Position numbers and translations under genes: made by a program | Shown: positions 1 to 8,771 of the stretch, piece after piece | How the letters are laid out: each line of letters begins with the position of its first letter | Position numbering within the stretch: the stretch's first letter is position 1 | Source: Arthrobacter sp. SLBN-112 | GTDB lineage: Bacteria; Actinomycetota; Actinomycetes; Actinomycetales; Micrococcaceae | Reading direction: 5' to 3' | DNA length: 64,000 nucleotides | NCBI RefSeq assembly: GCF_006715225.1 | Contig: NZ_VFMU01000001.1 | Coordinates: forward strand, 372,001-436,000 | Notes under the pieces: model-generated | Told to the model about the DNA's origin: nothing | Database searches by the model: none | What the model saw: only the letters and a program-made list of their open reading frames with translations

Positions 1-553
1 ACAGCCCGTTCCCGGCCAGGAGGCCGGCTTTCCCGGCCACATCGCGGTTGTAGAACATCACAAAGGGATGCGAATCCAGGGCGATGGAAAAGATCTTGCC
101 GTTGTTCTGGCTCTTGTCCCAGATCCGCGGGGCAAAGCTTTGGGGCGTGACGCCAAATGCTGCCAGCTGGTCCAGGTCCCATGGGTCAATCAGTCCTCCC
201 GGCGCATAGCCCGGAACCCTGCTGGCGTGCATGATGGCCAACTGGGGCGGACGGCCGCCGGCGGACGCCATGGCGAGCTTGGTGTAGTAGGGCGGGCCCC
301 AAGCAAGAACCGTCGGATGAACCTTGAAGCCGGGGTTGCCGTCGTTAGCCTTGCTGATCATGGCCTGCATCTTGATGCCGTCGCCGCCGGACAACAGATG
401 CCAGAACTGGATGTCCCTGACAGCCGCGGCGGAGGCGTTCCCGCCGCACCCCGCCAAGGCTGCTGCAGCAAATACGCTGCCCACGGCCGCGGTTCCTGAT
501 AACAGTTGCCGTCTTGACAGCTGCCTGCCTTCGAAAAACTCAAACTGCTTCAC
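1..553 (-). CDS. ABC transporter extracellular solute-binding lipoprotein (partial, 3' end outside window)
   Basis: The first 184 residues of a substrate-binding protein of the sugar-type (family 1) ABC importers are present; the rest lies beyond base 1. The start is GTG at 553, with AAAGGAG seven bases upstream. The N-terminus has a twin-arginine pair (SRRQLLSG, residues 13-20), a hydrophobic stretch and a lipobox LAGC with Cys36, so it is probably Tat-exported and lipid-anchored. The following sequence (IQFWHLLSGGDG, and later IALDSHPFVMFYN) is typical of sugar-binding proteins. It lies downstream of a LacI-type regulator on the same strand, and a perfect palindrome sits in its promoter, so sugar-responsive repression is likely. 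The substrate cannot be read from the sequence. Confidence 0.9.
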   Translation of the reverse strand, partial: MKQFEFFEGRQLSRRQLLSGTAAVGSVFAAAALAGCGGNASAAAVRDIQFWHLLSGGDGIKMQAMISKANDGNPGFKVHPTVLAWGPPYYTKLAMASAGGRPPQLAIMHASRVPGYAPGGLIDPWDLDQLAAFGVTPQSFAPRIWDKSQNNGKIFSIALDSHPFVMFYNRDVAGKAGLLAGNGL

Positions 554-661
554 CCGTCACTCCTTTGGATGGGTCCGCTGAAAGTCATTTCCGTGCCACA
601 AACCGTTGTTGCTGCCTTCCTGGAGCCACGCCCCGGAGGGTTTCGGTGTGACGCACGCCTC

Positions 662-690
662 ACATTACATCGATGTAATGGCCACCGCAA
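662..690 (-). promoter_or_regulatory. Promoter with embedded LacI-type operator
   Basis: Reading the minus strand, TTGCGG (690-685) and TAATGT (667-662) are separated by exactly 17 bases and form a plausible sigma-70 promoter for the solute-binding protein gene. The perfect 18-base palindrome CATTACATCGATGTAATG (663-680) fills the spacer and overlaps the -10. Its central CG and even symmetry are typical of LacI/GalR-family operators, and a LacI-family gene lies next door. A bound repressor would exclude RNA polymerase. That this regulator binds here is inferred. Confidence 0.75.
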
Positions 691-732
691 TGAAATATTG
701 TTAGCGTTCGCAAACTGACCTGCCGCTCTCGC

Positions 733-1767
733 TTAGGAGCCGGAAGGTGTGGCAAAAGATGGAGCGTGGGAGGCCGTACTCTCCCGTTCCACGATCCGGT
801 AATCGATGGCCACAACCCGCTGTGGGCCTTCCCGGTGGCCCATGCGTTCTGTCAGGAGGCGCAATGCCTCCCTGGCCACCTGGCGCTTGTCGAAGGAAAC
901 AGTCGTCAGCGATGGCACTGCGTATTGAGCGTCGGCAATATCGTCAAAACCGGCAACGGCCACATCGTCCGGAACCCTGATCCCGCGTTTCCACAGCACG
1001 CTGAGTGCTCCGATGGCCATGGAGTCAGTGAAGCAGAACAAGGCCCCGGGAAGCGGGTGCGAGTCAAGATAGGTGGACAGCGCTTTCGCCGCTGTGTCCG
1101 GGCTCCATTTTTCGCAGGGGATGATCAGGGAGTCATCCCGGGCAATGCCAAGTTCTTTGAGTGCCGCGTGGTACCCACGGGTGCGGAGGACGGCCGCCGC
1201 CGAGCCTCGGCCTTCCGCGGCTCCCAACACTGCGATACGCCGCCTGCCGGTCCTGCCGAGCGCCAGGGTCATGTCACGGGCGGCCGCGACACTGTCCACC
1301 CATACGCGGTCGGCCAGTTTCTGGGACACCTCCCCCAGCAGGACCACCGGCGGAAGGGCAACCCCCACTTTGACGGCACTCTCGTCCAGTACCACCGGGT
1401 TGAGGATGAGGCCGTCGATCAGGTTGGACCGCGCCCGCGACATCAGTTCGTATTCACGGGCGGGGTCGGACCCCGTTTCCTCGATCTGCACGCTCCACCC
1501 CTGCTCGTGGGCTACTTCCACCACGCTGTGCGCGATCTCGGCGGAGTACGGCGTCCCGAGGTCGGGCAAGGCCAGGGCAATGACGCCCGACCTGCCGTTG
1601 CGCAGCCCCCGGGCCGAGAGGTTGGGGACGTAATCCAGTTCCGCCATGGCCCGCTCCACCTTGATCCTGGTGGGACCGCTGACCGGGACAATGCCGTTCA
1701 TGACGTTCGAGACCGTCTTCGGCGAAACCCCTGCGAGGCGCGCTACGTCCTTGACCGTTGCGCGCAA
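733..1767 (-). CDS. LacI family transcriptional regulator
   Basis: This 344-residue protein has the usual LacI/GalR length and architecture. The N-terminal helix-turn-helix (VKDVARLAGVSPKTVSNVMNG, about residues 5-25) is followed by the hinge-helix region and a periplasmic-binding-protein-like effector domain (about residues 60-335). The family binds palindromic operators and is released by a small sugar or sugar phosphate. The gene lies directly upstream of a solute-binding lipoprotein on the same strand, with the palindrome at 663-680 between them, so it probably regulates that ABC importer locally. The inducer is unknown. Confidence 0.93.
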   Translation of the reverse strand: MRATVKDVARLAGVSPKTVSNVMNGIVPVSGPTRIKVERAMAELDYVPNLSARGLRNGRSGVIALALPDLGTPYSAEIAHSVVEVAHEQGWSVQIEETGSDPAREYELMSRARSNLIDGLILNPVVLDESAVKVGVALPPVVLLGEVSQKLADRVWVDSVAAARDMTLALGRTGRRRIAVLGAAEGRGSAAAVLRTRGYHAALKELGIARDDSLIIPCEKWSPDTAAKALSTYLDSHPLPGALFCFTDSMAIGALSVLWKRGIRVPDDVAVAGFDDIADAQYAVPSLTTVSFDKRQVAREALRLLTERMGHREGPQRVVAIDYRIVERESTASHAPSFATPSGS

Positions 1768-1847
1768 CGGCGCCCCCTTGCTCCCGGTGTGCCTTTGCTG
1801 ACGATTTTACTCCGCCCGCCCTCCCCAGGCTGAACGGAGACGGAGCG

Positions 1848-2759
1848 TCAGCGTTCGCGCTGGTGGTCCCCCGCCACGGTCTTGGCGGCCTCGACTTCGA
1901 GCAGGAGCTTGCCGTCTTCTTCAACCAGGGTTGGCTGATAGACGTGCGGCTTGCGCTTATAGCTCAGATAGGCGATGCAGCCGTTGGCCGCGGCCATCTT
2001 CTCGAGCATGATTTCGGAGCCGGGGACCAGCAGTTCACCCAGGGGGCGGCCTACGGTGTTCTCCTGCCCCGCCTCATCGCCCAATGCCGTGGTGTTCCGC
2101 TCCTGGATCACCTGTGCGGCGTTGACCCACCGGCCCCACACGCCCTTGCCTTCGAGCAGCGAGGGTTCCTGGCCAAGCGGAACGGTGGCGGCGAAGTAGC
2201 GGGTGTCGAACCGGCGGTGCGCAAAATCGGGGCTGCGCCAGTTGACGAGGGACTTGAGCAGATCGGTCCGCAGGGAGAGGCCGCGCTTGCCCAGCAGCTG
2301 GGCGAGCGTTTTCTCCTGGTCTGCCACCGCAATGCGTGCCCGCATCCACTCGGGGGTGGAGGTGGCCTCCACCGTGCTGGACATGTCCGGGCCGGCCAGC
2401 AGCACGCCCGTTTCTTCGAAGAGCTCACGGATGGCGCCCACCACGTGGCGCCGCGCCAGCCCAACGTCGTCCGTTCCCATCTGCTCAGCCCAATGCTGCG
2501 GTGACGGGCCCAGCCAACCCATGGCATCGTCGTCGGCCAGATCAAGGGACCCGCCGGGGAAGGCGAGGACCCCCAGCGGCGAGGAGCCTGGCCGGTAACC
2601 CAGCCACGTCTCCAGGCCGGTGGGCGAATCACGCAGGAGGACTACGGATGAGGCGTAGCGCGCGGCCCGGGGGGTGCGCTCGCCGTGTTCGAGCCAGCTT
2701 TGCGCTGCCCCTTCAAGGTCCTGGGGAAGTGCAAAAAGGCGTCGTGCGAGGTGTGGCAA
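1848..2759 (-). CDS. Nudix hydrolase (NUDT19-like, with insertion in the Nudix region)
   Basis: This 303-residue protein has FPGG at residues 67-70 and RELFEETGVLL at 111-121, the two halves of a Nudix box that binds divalent metal and cleaves nucleoside-diphosphate-linked substrates. In a minimal Nudix box the Gly and the REXXEE helix are about 14 residues apart. Here they are about 41 apart, an insertion known from the NUDT7/NUDT19-type acyl-CoA or related pyrophosphatases. The substrate is therefore uncertain; CoA derivatives are one possibility. The next gene upstream on this strand is a RidA-family gene 15 bases away, so the two are probably co-transcribed. Confidence 0.88.
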   Translation of the reverse strand: MPHLARRLFALPQDLEGAAQSWLEHGERTPRAARYASSVVLLRDSPTGLETWLGYRPGSSPLGVLAFPGGSLDLADDDAMGWLGPSPQHWAEQMGTDDVGLARRHVVGAIRELFEETGVLLAGPDMSSTVEATSTPEWMRARIAVADQEKTLAQLLGKRGLSLRTDLLKSLVNWRSPDFAHRRFDTRYFAATVPLGQEPSLLEGKGVWGRWVNAAQVIQERNTTALGDEAGQENTVGRPLGELLVPGSEIMLEKMAAANGCIAYLSYKRKPHVYQPTLVEEDGKLLLEVEAAKTVAGDHQRER

Positions 2760-2774
2760 GGGAAGTGTCCGGTC

Positions 2775-3308
2775 TTAGCTGAATTCGGCGACCAGCTCGA
2801 CCTCTACGGGAGAGTCGAGCGGAAGTACGGCAACGCCGACGGCGGAACGTGCGTGCTGCCCGGCCTCGCCAAGAACACGGCCCAGCAGTTCCGATGCGCC
2901 GTTGACGACGGCGGGCTGGCCGGTGAATGTGGGATCCGACGCAACGAATCCCACAACCTTCACGATCCGGGTGATCCGGTCGAGGTCACCGATGACGCTC
3001 TTGACGGCGGCCAAGGCGTTGACGGCGCAGACAGCTGCGTAGCGCTGCGCGTCCTCGGGGGAAACGGTGGGCTCGTCGGCGTATCCTTCGGTACCGGCGG
3101 ACACCTTGCCCGTAGCTTCGAGTTTGCCGTTAATGAACGGGAGCTGGCCCGAGGTGTACACGTGGCTGCCGGAGACTACGGCGGGAACGTAGGAGGCTAC
3201 CGGGGCGGCCACCTCGGGGAGGGAGATGCCAAGTTCCGCGAGGCGCTGTTCGACGGCGGAAACGGGCGCCGTTGCGGCGCTGGACCGGGCTTCTGCGGGG
3301 GTGCTCAT
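2775..3308 (-). CDS. RidA family protein
   Basis: This 177-residue protein belongs to the RidA/YjgF family, trimeric enzymes that hydrolyse reactive enamine/imine intermediates of amino acid metabolism. The C-terminal block HARSAVGV..LPLDSPVEVELVAE carries the Arg expected in the active-site pocket. It is longer than the roughly 130-residue classic RidA because of about 30 extra N-terminal residues. The start is ATG at 3308; in-frame codons further upstream fall inside the preceding gene. It follows the DUF4177 gene by one base and precedes the Nudix gene, which suggests a three-gene transcript. Confidence 0.88.
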   Translation of the reverse strand: MSTPAEARSSAATAPVSAVEQRLAELGISLPEVAAPVASYVPAVVSGSHVYTSGQLPFINGKLEATGKVSAGTEGYADEPTVSPEDAQRYAAVCAVNALAAVKSVIGDLDRITRIVKVVGFVASDPTFTGQPAVVNGASELLGRVLGEAGQHARSAVGVAVLPLDSPVEVELVAEFS

Positions 3309-3309
3309 G

Positions 3310-3465
3310 CTACTGCTTCTCCCTCTTGAGGTAGGCGACCAGGCCGTTGCCGTCAGGTCCGGGGACCACCTGGACGAGCTCCCAGCCGTCCTCTCCCCAC
3401 TGGTCAAGGATCTGCTTTGTGGCGTGGATAATGAGCGGAATCGTCGCGTACTCCCATTTGGTCAT
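3310..3465 (-). CDS. DUF4177 domain protein (51 aa)
   Basis: This small protein begins MTKWEYATIPLI and has EDGWELVQVV in the middle, the pattern of the DUF4177 family of short, probably cytosolic proteins of unknown function. The start is ATG at 3465. The TACGCT hexamer seven bases upstream (minus strand, 3478-3473), with no ribosome-binding site in between, suggests leaderless translation. It is the first gene of a probable DUF4177-RidA-Nudix transcript and diverges from the penicillin-binding protein gene with only 37 bases between start codons. No function can be assigned. Confidence 0.85.
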   Translation of the reverse strand: MTKWEYATIPLIIHATKQILDQWGEDGWELVQVVPGPDGNGLVAYLKREKQ

Positions 3466-3472
3466 GAAAGAA

Positions 3473-3495
3473 AGCGTAGCCCTTGCCGGTAAAGT
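3473..3495. promoter_or_regulatory. Closely packed divergent -10 elements, both leaderless
   Basis: A minus-strand -10-like TACGCT (3478-3473) lies seven bases before the DUF4177 ATG at 3465. A plus-strand -10-like TAAAGT (3490-3495) lies seven bases before the penicillin-binding protein ATG at 3503. Only 11 bases separate the hexamers, so two polymerases could not initiate at once. Neither has a clear -35. Leaderless starts of this geometry are common in actinobacteria, but the assignment here is inferred. Confidence 0.5.
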
Positions 3496-3502
3496 GGAAA
3501 AC

Positions 3503-5818
3503 ATGGCGACTCGCAAGAACCCCTTATTCGACACTGCCACCACACTGGGTAAGATCCTTCTTTTCCTTGGTGTGAGCGCGATTTGCGGTGTCCTCGTGGC
3601 AGGCCTGCTGGTCCCTGCCGCGGCCGTCTCAGGCAGCGCGGCAAGCGGTTCCATCGACTTCTTCGATTCCCTTCCGGCAGAGCTGAAGGTTGATCCTCCC
3701 AGCCAGACCACCAGGATCCTGGCCGCGGACGGCAGCGAGATCGCCAGCGTCTACACCGAGAACCGCACCAAGGTTCCGCTGGACCAGATTTCGCCGAACA
3801 TGAAGAACGCCATCATCGCCGTTGAAGACAGCCGGTTCTACGAGCACGGCGGCGTGGATACCACCGGCATCCTCCGCGCGCTGGTGAGCACCGCCCGGGG
3901 CAACAAGCAGGGTGCGTCCACCATCACGCAGCAGTACGTCAACAACGTGCTCAACGCCAACCTTGCCGCCGCCGGCGAAGAGGACCAGATCAAGCTCAAC
4001 GGCGTCAACAAGGGCGTGGGTGACAAGCTCCGCGAAATGAAGCTCGCCATCGCCCTGGAGAAGGAGTTCAACAAGGACCAGATCCTTGAGGGCTACCTGA
4101 ACATCGTCTTCTTCAACCGTGACGCGTACGGCATTGAGGCCGCTTCCCGGTACTTCTTCAGCACCACCGCCAAGGACCTGACCCTGCCGCAGGCAGCACT
4201 CCTTGCCGGCCTGGTGAACAGCCCCTCCGCCTTTGACCCCATCACCAACCCGGAGAAGTCCAAGCAGCGCCGGGACCTGGTGCTGGGACTGATGCTGAAC
4301 CAGGGAAAGATCACCCAGGCCGAACATGACGCCGCCGTGGCTACCCCGGTGGAGCCCAAGGTGACCCAGCCCAAGCAGGGCTGCGCCTATGCGGCCTCGG
4401 CCCCGTACTTCTGCGACTACATCCTGCACCTGCTGGAAAACAATTCGGCCTATGGTGCGGACGTGAAGGAGCGCCAGCGCCTGATCTACGGCGGCGGGCT
4501 CACCATCACCACCACGCTGGATCCCAACGCCCAGGCCACGGCCCAGGAGCAGGCCAATGCAGCCGCCGGCGCCAACCCTGATAAGTGGGGCGCGGCCATG
4601 GTGTCCGTGCAACCGGGCTCCGGCAAGATCATTTCAATGGCCCAGAACACCACGTTCCTGCCGGGCCAGGGCTTCGACTCCCAGTTGAACTTCAACGTGG
4701 ACAAGCTGGACAAGGACGGCAACGACCTCAACGGCATGGGCGGCGCCCAGCCTGGGTCCACCATGAAGCCGTTCACGTTTGCCGAGTGGCTCAACGAGGG
4801 CAAGACCATGAACACGGTGGTCAACGCTGCCCAGCGCGTCTATCCGGTCGGCTACCCCTGGAAGAACACCTGCGGCAAGATCCAGGGCGCCTACAGCACC
4901 GCGCAGAAAAATGCCGGCCTGGACGCCGCGGACGACCTCCAGAACGCCGAGCCCCAGTGGTACAGGCCGTTGACGGTCCTGGAGGGCCTCTACAACTCCA
5001 TCAACACCGTGACGTTTGCTTCGGCCGCCCAGCTGGACTTCTGCGGCATCCAGAAGATCGTGGACGCCGTGGGACTGCACAGCGGCTTGCCCTCAGCTGA
5101 CGGCAGCGAGCCGAACCCCAAGGTGAACATGATGACCCTTGGCAACCTGCTGGGTTCCACGCAGACCTCCCCGTTGACCATGGCCAGCGCCTTTGCCACC
5201 TTCGCGAACGACGGCAAGTACTGCGAACCCATCGCCATCACCTCGGTCACTGACGCCACCGGCAAGCAGCTCCCGGCGCAGTCCAGCAGCTGCCGTGATG
5301 CCATCAAGCCTGAAGTTGCCCGCGGCGTGAACTATGCGCTGCAGGAAGTCCTGAACAGGGGCTCCGGCTCGCTGATCCAGCCGCGGATCTCCACGAAGAC
5401 CAGCTTCCCCATTGGCGCCAAGACCGGTACATCCAACAACAACGGCTCCACCTGGGTTGTCGGACACACCACCGGCCTGGCCACCGCTGCCTGGTTCGGT
5501 GATCCGCTGGGAGCACAGGGCCGTGCAGGACAGAACATCACGGTCAACGGCAAGTTCTACAAGGGCATCGACGGCTACATGATCGCCGGCCCCATGTTCT
5601 CCAGCTACATGGCCAAGATCGCCCCGGCGTACGGGACCAACCCGTTCCCGGCACCGCCGAGCAACATGATCAACGGAACAACCACTACCTCGCCTGGAAA
5701 GACCACGCCGCAGGCCACCCAGGCCCCCGTACCCGCCCCGCAGGCAACCCAGGCGCCTGCCCCTGCGCCTGCGCCCACGAGCAACGGCAATGGGAACGAC
5801 AAAAAGGGCAACGGCTAA
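3503..5818 (+). CDS. Class A penicillin-binding protein (transglycosylase/transpeptidase)
   Basis: This bifunctional peptidoglycan synthase polymerises glycan strands and cross-links peptides outside the membrane. It has 771 residues from the ATG at 3503. One membrane segment (about residues 16-45) is followed by a GT51 domain with EDSRFYEHGG (catalytic Glu109) and GASTITQQYVNN, then a transpeptidase domain with SxxK (Ser419-Lys422 in PGSTMKPF), an SIN motif and KTGT (640-643). The last 60 residues are a Pro/Ala/Gln-rich tail, probably disordered wall-spanning sequence; there is no PASTA domain. Upstream in-frame starts would overlap the divergent gene. A metallophosphoesterase follows six bases after the stop. 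Confidence 0.95.
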   Translation: MATRKNPLFDTATTLGKILLFLGVSAICGVLVAGLLVPAAAVSGSAASGSIDFFDSLPAELKVDPPSQTTRILAADGSEIASVYTENRTKVPLDQISPNMKNAIIAVEDSRFYEHGGVDTTGILRALVSTARGNKQGASTITQQYVNNVLNANLAAAGEEDQIKLNGVNKGVGDKLREMKLAIALEKEFNKDQILEGYLNIVFFNRDAYGIEAASRYFFSTTAKDLTLPQAALLAGLVNSPSAFDPITNPEKSKQRRDLVLGLMLNQGKITQAEHDAAVATPVEPKVTQPKQGCAYAASAPYFCDYILHLLENNSAYGADVKERQRLIYGGGLTITTTLDPNAQATAQEQANAAAGANPDKWGAAMVSVQPGSGKIISMAQNTTFLPGQGFDSQLNFNVDKLDKDGNDLNGMGGAQPGSTMKPFTFAEWLNEGKTMNTVVNAAQRVYPVGYPWKNTCGKIQGAYSTAQKNAGLDAADDLQNAEPQWYRPLTVLEGLYNSINTVTFASAAQLDFCGIQKIVDAVGLHSGLPSADGSEPNPKVNMMTLGNLLGSTQTSPLTMASAFATFANDGKYCEPIAITSVTDATGKQLPAQSSSCRDAIKPEVARGVNYALQEVLNRGSGSLIQPRISTKTSFPIGAKTGTSNNNGSTWVVGHTTGLATAAWFGDPLGAQGRAGQNITVNGKFYKGIDGYMIAGPMFSSYMAKIAPAYGTNPFPAPPSNMINGTTTTSPGKTTPQATQAPVPAPQATQAPAPAPAPTSNGNGNDKKGNG

Positions 5819-5824
5819 GCGCCC

Positions 5825-6769
5825 ATGAACATCGACACCCTGGCAAGCCGCGCCCGTGCAATCGGGCGCGGCTTTGCCGTCACTGCGGGCGCCGGCGCCG
5901 CGGCCGGGATGGCTGCCTTCGGCTACGGACTGTGGGAGAAGAACCAGTTCGTCCTCCGCGAGGAAACGCTGGCCATCCTGCCTCCCGGCCGCGAACCATT
6001 CCGGATCCTGCACCTCAGTGACATCCATTTCGTACCGAGGCAGGACAAGAAGGCTGACTGGCTGGGGTCACTGGCGGACCTTCGGCCGGACCTCGTGGTG
6101 AATACGGGCGATAACCTCAGCCATGTCAAGGCCGTGGACCCGCTGCTGGCAGCCTTGAAGCCGCTGCTGCAGTTCCCCGGCGTCTTCGTTCCTGGCTCCA
6201 ACGATTACTTCGCTCCAAGTCCCAAGAATCCGGCGGCGTACCTGTTGGGACCGTCCAAGGTCAAGCCCAAACCGATCGCGCTCGACTGGCCGCGCCTGCG
6301 CTCCGGCTTTGGCATGAGCGGCTGGGTTGACCTCACCAACCGCAACCAGTCCCTGGTCCTCAAGGGCATGCGATTCGACTTCTCCGGGGTTGATGACCCG
6401 CACCTGAAGCGGGAGCGATACGCCGGCTGGCCCCGCGGAACTGTCAGCCAGGATGCGAATGACCACCTCCGGGTAGCGGTCATCCACGCGCCGTACCAGC
6501 GGGTCCTGGACCACTTCACCGAAAGCGGAGCGGACCTCTTGCTGGCCGGACACACGCACGGCGGCCAGCTGTGCATCCCTGGTTACGGGGCCATCGTATC
6601 CAACTGCGACCTTCCCACCTGGCGTGCAAAGGGCCTCAACGACTGGTCAAGCAACGGAAGCACGACGCCGGTCAACGTCTCCGGCGGCATCGGCACCTCG
6701 CGCTTCGCACCGGTAAGGATCGCCTGCAAACCTGAAGCGGTCCTGCTGACCCTCACGTCCCCCAACTGA
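5825..6769 (+). CDS. Metallophosphoesterase with N-terminal membrane segment
   Basis: This calcineurin-like phosphoesterase has 314 residues. Metal-binding motifs run in order: DIHF (Asp66, His68), GDN (95-97), GSND (124-127, where most family members have GNHD) and AGHTHGG near residue 240. A hydrophobic stretch at residues 15-37 suggests a membrane anchor. The family contains UDP-2,3-diacylglucosamine and other phosphodiester hydrolases; the substrate here is unknown. It starts six bases after the penicillin-binding protein gene and is almost certainly co-transcribed with it, so a role in envelope metabolism is likely but inferred. Confidence 0.9.
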   Translation: MNIDTLASRARAIGRGFAVTAGAGAAAGMAAFGYGLWEKNQFVLREETLAILPPGREPFRILHLSDIHFVPRQDKKADWLGSLADLRPDLVVNTGDNLSHVKAVDPLLAALKPLLQFPGVFVPGSNDYFAPSPKNPAAYLLGPSKVKPKPIALDWPRLRSGFGMSGWVDLTNRNQSLVLKGMRFDFSGVDDPHLKRERYAGWPRGTVSQDANDHLRVAVIHAPYQRVLDHFTESGADLLLAGHTHGGQLCIPGYGAIVSNCDLPTWRAKGLNDWSSNGSTTPVNVSGGIGTSRFAPVRIACKPEAVLLTLTSPN

Positions 6770-6780
6770 CCTGTTGCTCC

Positions 6781-6825
6781 ATCAGATACGGTCCCCAAAA
6801 TGGGGTTATGAGGACCATATCTGAT
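6781..6825. repeat. Nested inverted repeat after the metallophosphoesterase gene
   Basis: Arms ATCAGATACGGTCC (6781-6794) and GGACCATATCTGAT (6812-6825) pair over 14 bases with one G-T wobble. A second small hairpin CCCC-AAAAT-GGGG (6793-6805) lies inside. No T-run follows, so it is not a textbook intrinsic terminator. It may be an RNA-processing or terminator-like structure, or a dispersed repeat element. Confidence 0.6.
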
Positions 6826-6962
6826 AGGGCATCCGCATTACGGTCTGCAATAACTGGGCAAGCAGCACGCGTCCCTCAAAATCCGTGTGAAACGGCTCAC
6901 GCCAATGGCATAGGGTAGTTGCTAGAGGAAACTACATTCGTTTTAGAGCTTGAGAAGCGGGC

Positions 6963-8771
6963 ATGGCCAAGCAGACTCCATTTTTCCGATCCATCAGCCG
7001 TCTTTATCCGCATGTCCGGCCCATCATCCCCAGGCTCCTGCTGGGACTCCTCTGCGCTCTCCTGGCCAGCGTGGTGGCCCTGACCATCCCGCAGGTGCTG
7101 CGGGTCCTGGTGAACACGGCACTGCAGCCAGGAGGTTCCCCTGAGGCGGTATGGGTGTCGGCCGCCGTCATCCTGGTCCTGGGGATCGCCGAGGCGGGAC
7201 TGGTGGCCCTGCGCCGGCAGTTCGTCATCAACCCTGCCACCTCGGTGGAAACCCGGATGCGGGTGTCCCTTTATGACCACCTGCAGGACCTGACCGTCTC
7301 CTTCCACGACCGGTGGGGCTCCGGCCAGCTGCTGTCGCGGGCCATGACGGACCTGAACTTCCTGCGCCGCTGGATGGCCTTTGGCGCCATCATGTTGGTG
7401 GTCACCACCCTGACCGTGATCATCGGCATCGTGGCCATGTTCGCCATGAGCTGGCAGCTGGCCCTGATCTTCCTGGCCGCCGCCGTTCCCATCACGATCA
7501 ACAGCTTCCGGTTCCGCACCCGGTTCAGCAAGGTTGCCCGCCAAGGCCAGGACCAGGCCGGGGACCTTGCCACGACGGTAGAGGAATCGGTCCACGGCAT
7601 CCGGGTACTCAAGGCCTTCGGCCGCAGCCGGGAAGCCTTGGAAAACTTCAACCAGCAGGCGGAGGAACTGCGCCAGACGGAGATCGCGAAGGCACGGCAC
7701 CAGGCGACGTTCACCATGGTGGTCACCCTGCTTCCCGAGCTCGCCCTGGGAGCCGGCCTGGTGGTGGGCGTGATGCTATGCGCCAGCGGCGAGTTGAGCA
7801 TCGGCGCCCTGGTGGCGTTCTTCGCCACAGCCGCAGTCATGGCCTCCCCCGTGGAATTTTCCGGCATGCTGCTGGCCATGGCACTCACGGCCAAGACCGC
7901 CGTCGACCGCCACTACGAAGTGATAGACACGCAGAACACCATCACCAGCCCCGCGCAACCCAGCAGCCCGGACGAACTGGCCGGGGCACTCCGCTTCAAC
8001 CACGCAATTTTTGCCTTCGAGGACGCACCGGACAAGCCGATCCTCAAGGACATCAACCTGGACATCCTGCCCGGTGAAACCATGGCCCTGGTGGGCATTA
8101 CCGGCAGCGGCAAAAGTGCGCTGATCCAGCTGGTGCCCCGGCTGTACGACGTCACCGGCGGCGCCATCACCATCGACGGCACAAACCTCCGGGACTTCGA
8201 TGTCGAGGAGCTGCGCAGGATCGTCGGCGTGGCGTTCGAAGACACCACGCTCTTCTCCAATTCCGTCCGGGACAACGTCCTGCTTGGCGCCCCGGTCCGC
8301 ACCGAGGATGTCCTGGACGAAGCCCTTGACGTGGCCCAGGCACACTTCGCCTATTCCCTGCCGGAGGGCGTGGACACGCTGATCGGCGAGGAAGGCCTGA
8401 GCCTGTCCGGCGGCCAGCGGCAGCGCATTGCGCTGGCGCGTGCCATCGCCGCCCGTCCGAGGGTGCTGGTCCTGGACAACCCGCTGTCCGCCCTGGACGT
8501 CCACACCGAAGAACTGGTGGAGGCCCGCCTCCGCGAGGTCCTGAAGGACACCACCACCCTGATTGTGGCCCACCGTCCTTCCACCGTGGCCCTCGCAGAC
8601 CGGGTGGCGCTGCTGGAGGACGGGCGCATCACCGCCGTGGGAACGCACACCGAACTGCTGGCCCACAACCAGCACTACCGCTACGTCATCGCCAGCCTGG
8701 ACCGGGAGCCGCGGGACCTGGACTCCGAACTGTCGGCCCTCGAAGACCAGGCTGAGGAAGTGACCCGATGA
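6963..8771 (+). CDS. ABC exporter half-transporter, degenerate-site subunit
   Basis: This type IV (exporter) ABC half-transporter has 602 residues: six membrane helices in about residues 20-320, then a nucleotide-binding domain. It has Walker A GITGSGKS (about 379-386), signature LSGGQRQR (about 480) and an H-loop His (AHRPSTV). Two catalytic positions deviate: the Q-loop has Glu426 (AFEDTTLF) instead of Gln, and the residue after Walker B is Asn506 ([11 protein letters not shown]) instead of Glu. It overlaps the next gene by four bases (ATGA), and the two form a heterodimer in which this subunit supplies the inactive nucleotide site. A GAGAAG motif precedes the start. The exported substrate is unknown (lipid, drug or peptide). 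Confidence 0.93.
   Translation: MAKQTPFFRSISRLYPHVRPIIPRLLLGLLCALLASVVALTIPQVLRVLVNTALQPGGSPEAVWVSAAVILVLGIAEAGLVALRRQFVINPATSVETRMRVSLYDHLQDLTVSFHDRWGSGQLLSRAMTDLNFLRRWMAFGAIMLVVTTLTVIIGIVAMFAMSWQLALIFLAAAVPITINSFRFRTRFSKVARQGQDQAGDLATTVEESVHGIRVLKAFGRSREALENFNQQAEELRQTEIAKARHQATFTMVVTLLPELALGAGLVVGVMLCASGELSIGALVAFFATAAVMASPVEFSGMLLAMALTAKTAVDRHYEVIDTQNTITSPAQPSSPDELAGALRFNHAIFAFEDAPDKPILKDINLDILPGETMALVGITGSGKSALIQLVPRLYDVTGGAITIDGTNLRDFDVEELRRIVGVAFEDTTLFSNSVRDNVLLGAPVRTEDVLDEALDVAQAHFAYSLPEGVDTLIGEEGLSLSGGQRQRIALARAIAARPRVLVLDNPLSALDVHTEELVEARLREVLKDTTTLIVAHRPSTVALADRVALLEDGRITAVGTHTELLAHNQHYRYVIASLDREPRDLDSELSALEDQAEEVTR

Noticed and set aside
5093..6028. Minus-strand frame opposite penicillin-binding protein and phosphoesterase genes
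   Set aside because: It spans two real plus-strand genes and their junction and has shadow-type composition.
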